Shown: positions 10,952 to 23,151, counted from the first letter of the stretch. The stretch is DNA of 64,000 nucleotides from Cercophora sp. LCS_1 (GCA_036250225.1 JAPZLL010000001.1:1-64000); one strand, 5' to 3'. Numbers and translations: made by a program. The notes: generated by a model from the sequence alone, not told the origin.

Positions 10952-11216
10952 GAACAAACCAGATTTATTGACCTCAGTCGACCGGAAGGAGCCATGGCGA
11001 ATACGCGAGAGGGGAGGGGAAGGCGCAATTGATTGGTCACCCCGACGGCATCTGAACCGTGATCTTATCGTCGAAGCGGGGTCGAACCTGCGGTCGATTT
11101 TCAGTGCAACTCTCACCACGAATTGACATCCAAATTCATCTCATGCCCTTCCACGCGTCGTCTAGGAACAACAGCGAACCGACAAGCATTCAGCAGGGCG
11201 CACCCGAACAAACACC
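10952..11216. promoter_or_regulatory. Bidirectional promoter between C2H2 and DUF7580 genes
   Basis: Only 265 bp separate the ATG at 10951 (leftward) from the ATG at 11217 (rightward), so both transcripts must start inside this interval. No clear TATA box is visible. Plus-strand sequence just before 11217 is CA-rich, as is common for fungal 5' leaders. If the alternative start at 10912 is used, the gap becomes 304 bp. Confidence 0.55.
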
Positions 11217-13050
11217 ATGTCTGGATTCGAGGTCGCGGGAGTTGTCCTCGGGAGCATCCCAATTGTGGTGTCGGCCCTGCAATTTTACATGAAAGGAATT
11301 GGCACCATGGGCCGCCTGAGACGATTCACTCGCGAATTTGAGAGCCTAGTACTCCAGTTGAGGACAGAGGAGGCAAAGCTACAGAACGTCTACGAGAAAC
11401 TCCTCCGCGACATCGTTCCCGACCACCAGATAGAGCCCATGCTCAAGGACCCATTCGGACCATTGTGGAGGGAGCCGGCAACCATTATGGGCATCCGCCG
11501 AAGACTCTGGCGACATCCGAAGCTGTTCGAAGAAATTGTCCACCGGATGAACCAGGCCATGGAAGAGATGAAGCAAAGACTTGGCATCGGGACAAACGGT
11601 CGGGTGAGTGGCACCTCCGTGCTTGTTTGATGTTGGGACGCAACAAGCGTTGTTACTTCTGGCGGGCGCCTGACACAAGCCACCTTAGATCATCGGAATG
11701 GAAGCGACTGCGATGAAGAAGCAGTTCAGGCGGGTCATGTTTGTCTTGCAGCAACATGAGTACCACGATTCTCTGAAGATACTGCGGGAAGGCGTTTCCA
11801 GCCTTGAAGATCTGCTGTCCGGCAACATGGAGCTAGAACCGTCTCGATATCGTGGCTCCCGAATTGCGTGGTACGGAAAGCTGCGAGACATCTCCATGAG
11901 CATTTATGAGGCCCTTCGCTTTACTTTGACCTGCGCATGCCCGGGACCTCACGAATTCGGGCTACGGCTGATCTCCAAGCCGGTCATCATCACACCACAC
12001 GACGACGAGCACGAAATAGTCAAGTCACAGACATTTCACCTCATTCTTTCCACTTTTTCCACAACGCTGGCAAGCGATGCCAACCTCTGGACGGCATCCA
12101 AGATCTGGAACATGCTATCACTGTCAGTTAGCACGTCCACTTCTTATGACACACCCCTAGCCACTGCAACAAACACGAGTTCAACGAGTGCGCGCGTCAG
12201 GTTCTCACTACCTACTCCGGCAGGCTCAGATACGAGCGAGGCAAGAGACCGTCTCGCCGAAACCATTGGCCTCGGGATAGCTCCGACGCCTGAGGGGCCA
12301 AGCATCATCCAGAACCTGTGTCGGGCCGTGCGGAAGTCTGGAAAACAAGGAGCGGGGGGGTGCTGCGGAAGGATATACGACAAGTCCTCACCTCATCAGC
12401 CGCGTAGTTTCGAAGTCTACCCGCTAGGAAGTCCTCATGACAACGGCACTGATTGGTCGCCAGTCTCCCTTGGGTCTACTCTCTCAAACCTCCTGGAAAG
12501 GGACAAGCTGCAGCTCGCTTGGATCATCACCTCAAGTGTCCTCCAGCTAGACGGAACTCCCTGGCTGTCTGGTGGTCTGTCGAACGAAAACATCTTCCTC
12601 GGCCAACAAAACGGCGTGCTTTGCACTCAAGACATATTCGTGATGAAATCGCCCCCTGAAAAGCCAACATTGGTAACCTACCAGAAGACGTCAATGACGC
12701 ACAATCCAAACAGCAATCCCGCGACTCTCAAGGCGCTGGGATTACTCCTAGTCGAGCTTATTCTCGGCCAGTCGATCGAATCTCTCCGGTCCAAGGTTCA
12801 GCACAGCACTGCTTCCATCTTTTCCAGGTGCGGGGGCCCAACACATGTTCCATCAGACTATGAGACCGCATTGGCACTATTAGACCAGATAAACACTCGA
12901 GTTGGATCGAACTATTGTGCTGCGGTCAAGCGATGCATCAACTGCGAGTATTACCAAGAGGTGGAAGGGTTCAGCCAAAAACGGCCACAGGACCCCCTCA
13001 TCGGAGTTTTGTCCCTCATTGAACAGGATATTGAGGCGGTAATGAGCTGA
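11217..13050 (+). CDS. DUF7580 protein with HeLo-like N-terminus
   Basis: Two exons: 11217-11603 and 11689-13050. The 85-nt intron starts GTGAGT and ends CCTTAG, phase 0, giving 582 aa. The N-terminus (MSGFEVAGVVLGSIPIVVSA, then a helical charged region to about residue 200) matches the hydrophobic start typical of fungal HeLo-like/prion-inhibition domains. The C-terminal half (residues about 330-570: LQLAWIITSSVLQLDGTPWL, NIFLGQQNG, LKALGLLLVELILGQSIESL, CAAVKRCI) is the degenerate kinase-like DUF7580 domain, in which alpha-helical kinase-C-lobe features remain without an obvious catalytic HRD or DFG. HeLo-type domains are linked to regulated cell death and incompatibility. A similar role here is inference only. 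Confidence 0.8.
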
Positions 13051-13681
13051 GCGACAAGGCTCTCTTACCGGGAACAAACGGTTACAAAATGATCAAACCG
13101 TTCCTAGCCAGGCCTCGATTCTATCCAACATACTGCTTCGTCTCACCCTGACGTGGACGACTTTTGTGATGTGCAGTTGGATGTCTGTCGCCTTCATCGG
13201 GGTGATAGTGCTAGTTTTGCTGGTCTTGTTCTTGGTTAAGCACTCATGCCAACGAGCCCTGAGACGCTTGCAGGGCAAATGTATTATGTTTGTGACTCCA
13301 CGATGCTGATGGACCTGCCGGGGTTGGTTGGTCTGGACGCAGCCGACAGGAGGCGATACTTAGTCAAGGTCGGGAATGTTTTGAATTTCATGGTGAGTGT
13401 AAGTGGAAGGGAGAGGGTTGGTATAGATTATTACGTCAAGGAGTAGCTCCGGGCCTTCAGAGACTCGCGGACACCCTTGACTTCACCATTGAGTTGCAAG
13501 TGCGAATTCTGAAGATGAATCCAAAAGCCAAGCTCGTATTAACAGTGCCAACCGAGGGAAAGCCTCAGGAAAAATGCGACCGGCAACCCCATGCAACGCC
13601 TATGCTCAAGACCGTGTAACAATGTACAAAGATGGGTATCGTCGTTTAGGTCGTCATCGTCGTGAAAAGTCAAATAAACTC
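13051..13681. other. Intergenic region with a tiny membrane-type ORF
   Basis: No firm gene. A 42-codon plus-strand ORF (13181-13309) begins with one strong hydrophobic segment (VAFIGVIVLVLLVLFLVKH) followed by a basic tail, the shape of a single-pass micropeptide. It overlaps a 66-codon ORF (13246-13446) in another frame. Neither is recognisable. Both lie in the convergent gap between two genes. Confidence 0.3.
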
Positions 13682-16600
13682 TCATGCCCCTTGACTGCCA
13701 AAATACTGCGAGTTGGCATCAAACATGCTGGCACCGCTTGAAGGAAAGTCGAAATGAAAACCACTAAAGTCAAAGTCTCCCCCGATGTTAAATGTCGGTG
13801 TTGATTGAGTGTGAGGCTGGGTAGGGAATGCATTCTCTACAAAGGCATCATTGAACTCCTCCGCCGTAAGGGCCTCAAAGTTGAAGGTAGGTGAAATAGA
13901 ACCCGGCTGCCAACTTGCGCCTTGGATGCTCGTTGGAGCCGGCGGGGAGGCCACAGAAACCGGGTTCTGAGGCACAGCCGGAGTTGACGTAACCATGAGC
14001 GCTGGGATGATGGATGGCGATTGTTGCGGTGTGGCGTTGGGAGGTGGTGGCGGTATAGGAGTCGAGACAAGAACTGGCGTCGGAGCTGCGGTGTTTGTCG
14101 CCCTATGAGTAGGCATTTCAATGACAGCGTGGGATGCTCTTGGGTCTGGTGTGATGAATCCTGGAAGGAATTCCCCAAAGGCTTCATGAATGGCGTCGCG
14201 AATGATGTCCTGCAGGGCCGCCCCGGTTTCGGGGACCTGCCCCAAGGACTGTACACGCAGGCGGTCGTTGACGTCGGCAGCGATGCGGGACGGAAGTGTT
14301 TGGCCCGCAAATTGGCGGAAGGCGTTGATGATGACAGGATTGGAGAAGGCATCTCCGAGCTCCGTTTCATGGTCTATGGCGAGCGAACATCAGTATCTGC
14401 TGCACTTTGCTCAAAACTTGTCATGACTCACAAGGCGATGGAATCTCAGCATCTGGGACATTTGGAAACAGGATTCGAAAAGTATGTATCCAGCGCGCTT
14501 TTTCGTCGATTCCGTGTCCCTTGTACCGCCTCCTGAGCTGGGTAAGTTGTGTCTGGGTGACGTGCAGGACTTCACGCTCAATATCCTTCGACTTTGCTTT
14601 GCACGGAGGGTTTGCCTGGCTGTGGGAATCCAGGGTGGCCTCGGTGTCGAATGTCCCTAAGCATCTTCGACAGGTGAAATCCTTAGGCATATGTTGACGG
14701 TAAATGTGCTCTCTATGTACGGATTTCCGTCAGCGTGTGCTCGTGATACTAAGAGGGGGCGCGTACTTCACTCTATGAACTGTCGGCCACCCTGGCGCCC
14801 GGCAAGACTTTGACATGCACTCACTGGACGGGTAACGCTTGTAGAACGGACAGGCGAGCTTCTTCGTGAGACGCTCTTGCAACTCGGTCATTGCCGAAGA
14901 CGTGTTTGACTTCTTTCTTTTGTCTCCGTCATCCCCATCTCGGCGCCCGAGACTATCGTCTTCATCATCACCCAGTGCCCTTCTCTTCCTTGTTGGCAAA
15001 GGCCGAGAGGACAGCCCAGACACGGGCGTTGCCGACGTTGAAGCGGATACTGAACTGGAGGCACCCCTCGATCTCACACTTGGTGGAGTCCCGAATGGTG
15101 AAGAGCTAGCCTGGTTGCCTGCTGACAATTGGGTGAGGGCATGCAGTCTCTGCCTGATCCGGGCCACAACGCTTTCCCGCAGCGAGAAAAGCACTGAGAG
15201 GAGGATAGGCTGGAATGGGATAGATGAGGCTTCAAACGCCTCGATGAGTGAGAGATCAGTATGATCGGTGACATCTGACATGTTATCATCCGACTCACTG
15301 GGGTCCTCCGCCGGTTCGTTGAGCTCGAGGTGATCTCCCAGTGATGTTACTGACGTGTCCGACAGTCGTGGAGACGTCTCCCTCGAGAAGACGGAGGGGG
15401 TCCCAGAGGGAGCGCCCTCGGGCTCAACAGCAATATGAACTGCTGCCCCATCGCGGACGTCAAGGTGTGTCCCGCAGCTTGTTGGGCGGCTGAGGCTTGA
15501 CCTGGGAGAGGAGAGCGGCTTGCCCGTGCCTGCATCCGATGCATGCTCGTTGATGACACTCAAACTGTCAGCCTCAACAGGGATAGGTAACAATGATAGG
15601 CGCTCAGTGGTCCCTTCAGCGGAATCCTCGGGTAACACAGGACGCGACCTGAATCGGCGCTCCTGCGCTTGCGTCCCGGCATTGAGGACCGACTGGGGTG
15701 CAGCCGGAAGATTACCGTTCTCGCAGGGAGGGGTCGGCAACGAGGAATAGCTGGCCTTGGACGGCAATGCGGGCATTGGCGGCGGGTTGTCGATCTTGGG
15801 ACCCGTCACCTCCCGTTGCAACGACGACCGAGCTTTGAGGGCCGCTGAGAATGAGGAGTGCGCAGACGACCTTGGCGATGGGATGGATCTTGTCTGGAAA
15901 GAGCTGGTGCGAGAGTCGGGCCTGATGCGCTTGGGCAGCATTTCCGAACTGACTGACGTCGATAATACTGTGAAGGCAGTCGATGCCGACAATCTCTTGA
16001 TGCTGGTTCTGTCGGAGAACACGGCCGAGGTTGAAGTCCCTACGGTGGTCTCCGAACCTCTCCGTGCCAACATATGTCCGTCAGTGAGGGACACCACGGA
16101 TGGGTTCTGGGAGGTGCACACGCTGGAGGTGCGCTCCAGGCGGGAGTCAAACGTGTCTCGACGGGCGAGTGCGAATTGGTCGTGCTGCGATTCTCGAAGA
16201 ACTGCTCTCGTTAGCTTAGTCTTGCATCAGGGCCAAAGTGGGACAAACCGCGAGCCTTCGCAGCCGACACAATGTATGTTTTCTCCAAGGAAACGGGCCA
16301 TGTCCGCATGTATTCAGAAGGTAGTTCCGTGTCTTCGGGAACGCTTCCGAACGCTCCGCTGTCGGATCGTGAGGGAGGAAGTTGTGGAGGGACATCATCG
16401 ATGGGATGAGGCGCGAAGTCGCTGGTCTCGATCCATTGGAGGGTTCGCTCATCCTTGGCCTTGGCGGATGCACTTGACTTTGGTCGCTCATCGTGTCCGT
16501 CGAGATCTGATCGTTTCCGTTTCTCGCCAGTCTCAGGCTGGGGAGGTATCGGTGGTTCCTCGGGCCCTTGGTCGATGGCGATCAAGCTGAGAGCTCCTCC

Positions 16601-16867
16601 AGCGGGTGCACCTTCAAGCTTGTAGGCGGGGGGCGCTTTTGTGTCAGCACCGGCACCATGTTTCATGTCCTTCGCCAGTTGTTGGGCTTTGCTGAGCGCT
16701 GTCTTGCTGGGGAGCGTCTTTGTCGGGAGGATTGAACGAAAGGTGGTTGTGAGTTTGGTGACACGCTTCGAGATTGCTGGTAACCCTGGGTGCTGTTGCC
16801 CGGGCTCTCTCAGGGCACGGAACAGCTGGATGAGGCGGCGCCCCGGCGGTTTTCTCTCGCGGTCCAT
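13682..16867 (-). CDS. Large fungal C2H2-type protein, ~1008 aa
   Basis: Four exons: 16867-16249, 16201-14767, 14712-14432 and 14373-13682. Introns are 47, 54 and 58 nt; the first has a GCTAAC branch site and all phases fit (3027 nt total). The first 600 residues are disordered, rich in Ser, Pro, Thr and Asp. Near the end of exon 2 comes the signature of a widespread fungal family: KLACPFYKRYPSSE...CRAPGWPTVHRVK, joined by splicing to EHIYRQH and then MPKDFTCRRCLGTFDTEATL with paired His, a C2H2-like finger followed by a second CxxC finger. The next part (RILFPNVPDAEIPSPY) is the usual follow-on block. The C-terminus is Pro/Gln/Phe-rich (PTFNFEALTAEEFND, FDFSGFHFDFPSSG), resembling an acidic/aromatic activation domain. 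It is a probable nuclear regulator; targets are unknown. Confidence 0.85.
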
Positions 16868-18091
16868 TGTTGGCCGACGGGAACTGCTGCCGACCGAAAC
16901 AAGCAGCCAAGGGGGGACCAAAGCGCCTCGCCGGTCAACTGCAGATGCGCAGTTCTGGCGGATCCGAGAACTCGAGCCGTTTTTGCGGAGACATAAAGAA
17001 GAAAGATGTCGAGGAAAAAAACTGGTTTGTCGCGAGAAGGCTTGCTCGCTCTGCGCCGTATCGGCATCCTTTGACCTTTGAAGAATGACCCTCTCCTGAG
17101 GGCTCCAATGTCCCGGTCTGCATCAATCCATCACACCCAACGTCGCCATCTTTCCCTGTTCAGATGCTTGGCGTCATAAGGCACCCAATCAGACGTCGCG
17201 ATACCCCGCGGGAACCCCTGGCAGATCGAGCAGGGGTCCTGCCAATTTGCGCGGTGCGCGTTACAGCTGCTCGGAACACCCCAAGGCACCCTCCACGGCG
17301 CAGAAGCGTGGCCATCGCAGGAATGCGCCGTCGTGGTTACGAAGAGCGATGATGCTCTTGACGGAACTGTCAAAAACTATCGTCTGCGATGATGCGAAGA
17401 GCGCAGAAGCAAGAACGAGGGCATCAGGATGGTTATAAAATGAGGGGAATGCACCGGCCCGCTGCAATGGATGATCCAAGTGCGATTTGCCCAGAGCCTT
17501 GTCAAAAGTTGCAAGCTGCAAGAGCCCCGCGACAACGACCAGTTTCACGCCGACATCTCGAATTTGATCAGGCTCCGTTTGTGGAGCACACGCACGTGTT
17601 CCAGCCACACTTGCCCAATGGACTCCAGGCGCTTCTGTGTGTCAGCCGCCTGTGGTGGCTCTTCGGTCCCGACCTGTGGCTGTTCAGGGGCGGGGTAAGT
17701 GCAACCCCTGAATGCAACCCCTGAAACGGTGCCCCGCTTTCCACTGACACAACACAGAACTCAGAGCCTTCCACCACAACACGACAAATATTCCATGTCA
17801 CGATTTCTGCGAGAGCCGACGTCAGTCTCGGCGAGGATATCACTTGGAGGAAAGTCTTCAAACTTGGGATCAAACATATTTTCATCCACAACCATGGAGG
17901 ATTTGGACGAAATGTTTGCGCGATCGGCACGATGAGGTTTGATGACAGCGCTGGTGAGGTTGAGGGAAGGAAGCATTTGATGTACAATACCATATCATTC
18001 CGTGTATCATTTTTGCAGGCTCATATACCCGCAATCAGCTTCAATTTTCGCAGCAAGGCTGCTTACACATTCTCCTTGACGATCCAGCTCC
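16868..18091. other. Gene-free or unresolved interval
   Basis: No gene can be supported. The first ~250 bp should be the promoter of the large C2H2 gene. Minus-strand frames at 17976-17761 and around 17715-17575 (helical stretch KRLESIGQVWLEHVRVLH) look faintly coding, but I could not join them into an ORF with believable splice sites and saw no known domain. A decayed gene is possible. Confidence 0.35.
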
Positions 18092-19491
18092 TCAGCCCAA
18101 GTCAACTCCAACCCTGCCTCCCACCTTTCGGCTGGCCTCCTTGAACAACGGCGACCCGTAAAAGGTATACGGCAGCGGCTCGCCCTCTTCATCAACCGAT
18201 GTCTCCCTGTTGAACCCATCATGGTCCGCGGAAAACATTGAGTTAGCCTGGAACACGGTAACAACATCCGACCCCCCAAACTGGAAATATCCAATCTCGT
18301 CACCCTTCTCAACCTCATCGTGAGGCTGCACAGTCAAAACAATCGACGACACCTGCGCCATTCCAATCGGGAGAACTGTCCACGCGTCAATGCCATCTCC
18401 CAAACCAAAACAGAGGGGGGCCAAACCTCACCAGCAACAAGTCCAACACCTCCCCGACCATTCTGCCCCGAATTAATAACCACATACCCTCTCGTCTGCA
18501 AAAAGTGATACCCCGTCTTATCCTCCGCATCCACCTCCATCGACAAGTTTGTCCCCATCACCTTCATGTGCCTCGGCAAAATATCGCCATAATCCGTCGC
18601 CACAACATCCAAATACGCCGCGTTCTGAATGACGCCCGCATCCACCACCTGCCCCGAAACAGGCGAATGTATCCGATGGTAATTATACGTGCTCAAAAAC
18701 GAATGCACCCAAACACCACCTGCAAACGAGCTGGCAAACAAACTCCCCTTGAGCAAGGCGCCGATACTCCACGTCCATCCCTTGAAATCGTTGATCGTCC
18801 TGATCCCTCCAGTATGTCCTCGTTGTTGTTGTCGATGCTTTGCACTAGCAAACAGCGTATTCCCACGCGGAACCCAAATATTCCCGCCTTCGTCGATGGA
18901 ATAGGCATCCGCAAAGAGACTATCAGCGGGATATACGGGGACGGTATTGTCACCCGGAGAATCCACGATTCGTGGCTTTGCCAGCTTTCGGCTGAAGAAT
19001 TCGTTGAAGGAAGAATAGCCGCTTCCATCAGGGCTTTCGCTCTCCCAGACGCGGTATAGCTTCGAATCGTTCAAGGTCTGGAATGACTCCAGTGTTAGGG
19101 AATCCGGCGTGTCCATGAATGCTCCTACCGCTTGGGCGTATTCGACTATCCACGACGAAAGAATTGTAAGAGAGTTGCCGACGGAGTTGGGGGAGATGGG
19201 CGTTTGGGAGAGGAGGAGTGGGACTTGGTCGAGGATGAAGTAGAAGGCGCAGATCTTTTGGAGGACTTGGGTTGCGTTTGTTGTTTCGACGGGGACCCAT
19301 TGGAGGAAGGCCGTCATCCAGGTTATGAAGGACTCGGCGTCGAGGATGGGCGGGGTTTCTTTGGTGAGGATGCCGGGTGCCGCGTCAAGAGCGAGTTGGA
19401 CGGCTGCGCTGAGGGCAAGGAGACCGCCTACGTTGGGGAGGACGGTATTGATGAAGGCGGTGATGACAGGGGGTTCGGAGGGGGACGGCAT
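18092..19491 (-). CDS. Phosphatidylserine-decarboxylase-like enzyme (PsiD-like)
   Basis: Exons 19491-18432 and 18375-18092 flank a 56-nt intron (GTGAGG...GGACAG, phase 1), giving 447 aa. The catalytic PS-decarboxylase domain (PF02666 type) starts after about residue 160: YSSFNEFFSRKLAKPRIVD, then YPADSLFADAYSI, the His-bearing block YNYHRIHSPVSGQV, and after splicing VLPIGMAQVSSIVLTV and KGDEIGYFQFGGSDVVTVFQ. These enzymes self-cleave before a Ser to form a pyruvoyl cofactor; the classical motif is LGST and here it reads GGSD. The N-terminal ~150 residues (helical, ...LDAESFITWMTAFLQWVPVE) lack a mitochondrial or C2 region and match the layout and length of soluble fungal amino-acid decarboxylases of the PsiD type rather than lipid-making Psd1/Psd2. 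The substrate is therefore likely a free aromatic amino acid, but this is inference. Neighbours give no pathway context. Confidence 0.8.
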
Positions 19492-20126
19492 CGTGTACTG
19501 TCGTCGAGGTGGGATGGGAAGGGCTTGTGAGGGCTGTGAAGATGGTGTTGGACGTTGGAGCTGTGGGTGGACGATCTGTGGTCGTTTTTATAAGAGGGCT
19601 GTTGTTCTCACCGTCCAGATCACGGTGAAATGCAGGGGTCCGACTGTGCGGCCGTATCAGGTACGGGAACAATCGTTCATGGCACAGGGTCCTGGTGTAG
19701 AGCCCAGATGCAGTATCCATGACACAAGGCGTTGGGGACGACGGTCCCACCCGACGGCGGGACACACCATCACCGATGGGGTGACACTGCAATGGGTGAG
19801 AAATTCCTCGGTGCGATGTCGATAGTTCGTGTGGCCATGTTCCCCTCGAAGCTTCGAGCACCGTGTTGCCCGTTGTTCCACGTTGAGAAAGGGGCCAAGC
19901 GACTTTAAAACAGTAAATTGTCTCGGTCACAGACCAACCGAAACGTAGGAGAGCGGTGGATTGGCATTGATATCGTACTTGTAGAAGAGTTACAGAGCAG
20001 GATGAGAAGTAAACCAAGACTGCCAGCTACTTTAAGAAAATCCCGATGAGTGTTGAGAGGGCTCAAAGAGTGTAAAGCCCATGCGGAAAACCTCCTTCCC
20101 AGGAAACATCCAGGTAATGCCCATAT
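19492..20126. other. Intergenic, promoter of the PsiD-like gene
   Basis: No gene seen. Several overlapping frames (19657-20017) are antisense noise without domains. The stretch is expected to contain the leftward promoter of the decarboxylase gene and the 3' flank of the C2H2 gene that ends at 20127. Confidence 0.45.
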
Positions 20127-21191
20127 TCAGTTGACCCCAGTCGCCCCATAAGCATTTTCCGCCCGATGGAACCGTCTAGCAGTCTCAAGCTGGTTGCCAC
20201 ACTGGCAAGTATAGCCATTTGACGCAATCTGAACCCTAGCAAAACACCGACTGCAGCGCCACCAGCCTCCAAAAACAGCATTACGACTGCGCGTCGCCCA
20301 CCACTCGGGATTTGCCCCCAAGCCTCTCCGCACAAGATCCTCCTTGTGCAGGTCGCGCAGGTGATCCCGGAAATGGTCTTGCCTGGTGAAATGATTTTCG
20401 TGTCGTGGGCACCGTCTGTAATCGCAATAGTATCTTCCCGGCGGGTTGACGTGAACCGAGTTGGTGTGCCGTTCGAGGTCGGCGTTGCGCTTGAAAGACT
20501 GATTGCAATCGGGGTACGTGCATACGTGTCTGGGCCTCGACGATCCCGTAGCTGAGGGTTGGGGGTCGTCGTTTGTTGATGGACTTAGCTGCTCGAGAAC
20601 GGAGAGCAAGCTAAAGCGGCAGATTTCATTGCGCTCCTCCCCTTCCACCCTGGAAAGAATTTGGTACGAGGCTTCTTGAAGAGCGAGCGTGAACTGCTCG
20701 GTGTCACATTCTCGAGAGGGAAAGCCGAGATTGTACAGGACAGTGAGAAGGATAAATCGGATGGCATCTGTCTCTCGATGGGTGGAGTTGTCTGCCGCTG
20801 CCATTGCCTCGTCAACGTCTTGGTTGGTGATCAGGGTCATTTTTGGTGGCGTATAGCCCTGCATATACGTTTTCGCTTGGTCCATGGCCGTGGTCACGTA
20901 TGGCCCATAGTTGTGTTCGGAATCACCGAGCACGTAAGCCGTGGGCTCTTCATGTTCAATTTCGGGCTGGGGCGTACTCGACTGCCAATTTGTCGGTGGG
21001 TCAACTGAGTGGGAGGGACCAGTACCATAGAGTATGGAATCGTCGGCCGGAGAGAAGAGGTCGTCATGAGATGTCGGGGGCGCGCAGCTGGCCATAGTGA
21101 TTGCTTCGAGTTCTCCGTATCCGTAGCCACCGGTGTCCGCAGTTGGGTACCAGCCCGAGCCGCTAGCGAACGTCGTGTATGAAGACGACAT
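20127..21191 (-). CDS. C2H2 zinc-finger protein, 354 aa
   Basis: Single exon from the ATG at 21191 to the stop at 20127. The first ~200 residues are polar with a Tyr/Gly-rich start (SGWYPTADTGGYGYGELE), followed by a helical block (AIRFILLTVLYNLGFPSREC). The C2H2 region begins near residue 228: HVCTYPDCNQSFKRNADLERH, then YYCDYRRCPRHENHFTRQDH with FRDHLRDLHKEDL, then a W-rich CxxC/CxC ending (GWWRCSRCFARV...YTCQCGNQL). This is the arrangement of a common Sordariomycete C2H2 family with a final RING-like or ribbon knuckle. It is a likely nuclear DNA-binding regulator; function is not known. Confidence 0.8.
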   Translation of the reverse strand: MSSSYTTFASGSGWYPTADTGGYGYGELEAITMASCAPPTSHDDLFSPADDSILYGTGPSHSVDPPTNWQSSTPQPEIEHEEPTAYVLGDSEHNYGPYVTTAMDQAKTYMQGYTPPKMTLITNQDVDEAMAAADNSTHRETDAIRFILLTVLYNLGFPSRECDTEQFTLALQEASYQILSRVEGEERNEICRFSLLSVLEQLSPSTNDDPQPSATGSSRPRHVCTYPDCNQSFKRNADLERHTNSVHVNPPGRYYCDYRRCPRHENHFTRQDHFRDHLRDLHKEDLVRRGLGANPEWWATRSRNAVFGGWWRCSRCFARVQIASNGYTCQCGNQLETARRFHRAENAYGATGVN

Positions 21192-23151
21192 TGTGATGGC
21201 TGCGTGAGGCTTAGCTCGCGGTCAATGGGCGAAGATAGGAGATGGCAACTTTGCTGGCCAAGGGTAAGATTTTATGCCCAATTCCTCGTCGCGAACTGCT
21301 CATGTTGACGGGGTGTGGGCAGAACAAACGGGTGGGGTTGCAGATGAACCACCGTCCGGTCGTGATTGGAGAGCCATGGCAGCCTTGGAGGAGACCGTGT
21401 GTGGACTATTCGACGTCATTGGTAGTCTAACTTTTCCATCTGCCTTTCTCGGAAACAACACACCATTATCCTGCTCATGTGTCCATTACCCCGCACTCCT
21501 GAAGATACGTGGCACGGCAAACGAAGCGGGAAGAATCTGGGTTTGGTGGGAAACAGCTGGGAATGGACCAAGATCATCAATGGGCAGACTGCAGAATCCA
21601 TCGAAAGTTTTGCAGGTCATCCAGACGAGTAAGAACTGTGATGAAGATAAGAAGCATGTCATGTTCGATGGATGCCTACCGTTGGCGGTTGGCGGTTGGC
21701 AGGAACGGCGAGAGGAAGGCGTGGGCCCGTGACGGTGCAACGCCTCAGCACCTTCCTATCAGAATATGTGCTCTATCGCCGATAGCCGAAATAGCGGTGC
21801 ACTTTCGGGCGCCTCTATGACCGGACAGCTTATTTCTCTTCCATACATGAACGAGAATGTAGGGTTTGGTAAAGATACCTGACAGCCCGTAAACCCCGAG
21901 ATTGATTTAAGAGGTATCATCTCGTTCACAAATTGTGTTTTGCGTTTGTCCCCCCAAGCGGAGTAGCTTTATCGACAAACAGGAAGGGAGCGGACTGGAG
22001 ACTTTGACGTTTGACATACGATAATAGTATCACGCTAACTGAAATCGCCCTGGAGAGAAAAACGCGCAGATGGGTATTTCAGAACTATATCATGAGCTGA
22101 AGCCAAAAGCTGAGACCCCCAAGCAAGGGGCAAGGGGACAGAAATGATGAGGATCTCTGGAAACTCAAAAGTCTAGAACCATGAATCGGCTTTGCTGCCG
22201 CGGAGGCTCGTTTCGACGGCATTGACTGGGTGAGCGATGACATCAATACGACGGCAGGGTTTGACCATTAGAGCTGTGAAACTGACATCTCCGCGCCGCC
22301 CTGTTGCACGGCTGGAATCAAGGCTAGAAATCGTGTGCAAGACGAAGAATTAAGGTGATGGAGAACGGCCATCAACAACTGTATAATTGTCTGAAGGAAA
22401 AAAAGGTAGAATCTCTAGCACTGGCGCCGGTAATATGCACAGATGGTCTCCCTGGCAACTGGTGATTCGTATCCCTAGATTCCGGCGCGCAGACGTGCCG
22501 GAACGGCCATACCAATACTGAAACCGTGTAGGAATGAGGGCATCACCACCCCACTTTGAGCAACAATCTCCGGGCCGCCGCCGTTCACGCAGGTCGGAAT
22601 GTGTAAAGTTCTCTAGCAACTGGGACCCCGCGCACCGGCCCCTTATTCGGTTTACGCGATCACTTCAACGGCCAAACTCAATAAGGCCTTGGCATGCGCC
22701 AAACATGTGATTATTCAGCACCACAATCCTTATAGAGGTAGATATCGCCAAGCCGATTCCAATGCAACAAGCAAGCAAGTTACTCATGTTATCTCAAGAC
22801 CCCTGATCCTTACAGAATGAAACTGGGTTCGTTATCACCAAAGAAGGGGTGGCACCTCAGACATAGGAGTTTGCGAGAAGTTTCCTTCAGTATCGGGTCA
22901 CACTGAGCCCTTTCAGGTTGGTCTTGGCAGCAAACAGGTCGTTGTCTTGGGCTGGAACCTGTGCGACTTTGGGTGGGTCTCCGCCAAAGACATTCGTTTG
23001 TCCCCATGGTGTCACGTGGCGCCAAACATTGAGACCCGACCAACTTCACCTCTTTCCCATCTTCCCGCTTCCTCCAACCTTCCCGCTTCCTTCAACCAAC
23101 TTTCCACATCGCCCAAGAGAACTTGCTAGACACCAGACATCAGAACCCACC
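21192..23151. other. Long gene-free interval (~2 kb)
   Basis: No ORF here shows a domain, a good start context or splice-supported continuation. ORFs at 21274-21820 and 22350-22619 are short and compositionally random. The region between about 21850 and 22800 is AT-richer than its neighbours. The last ~200 bp (CT-rich, 23040-23115) is the probable promoter of the RNase H gene at 23152. Confidence 0.45.

Noticed and set aside
14021..16590. Plus-strand ORFs opposite the large C2H2 gene
   Set aside because: They are antisense shadows of a splice-consistent 1008-aa protein and contain no domain.
18092..21191. A psilocybin-type or other tryptamine gene cluster around the PsiD-like gene
   Set aside because: Neighbours are C2H2 proteins and non-coding DNA. 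No methyltransferase, P450, kinase or transporter is present.
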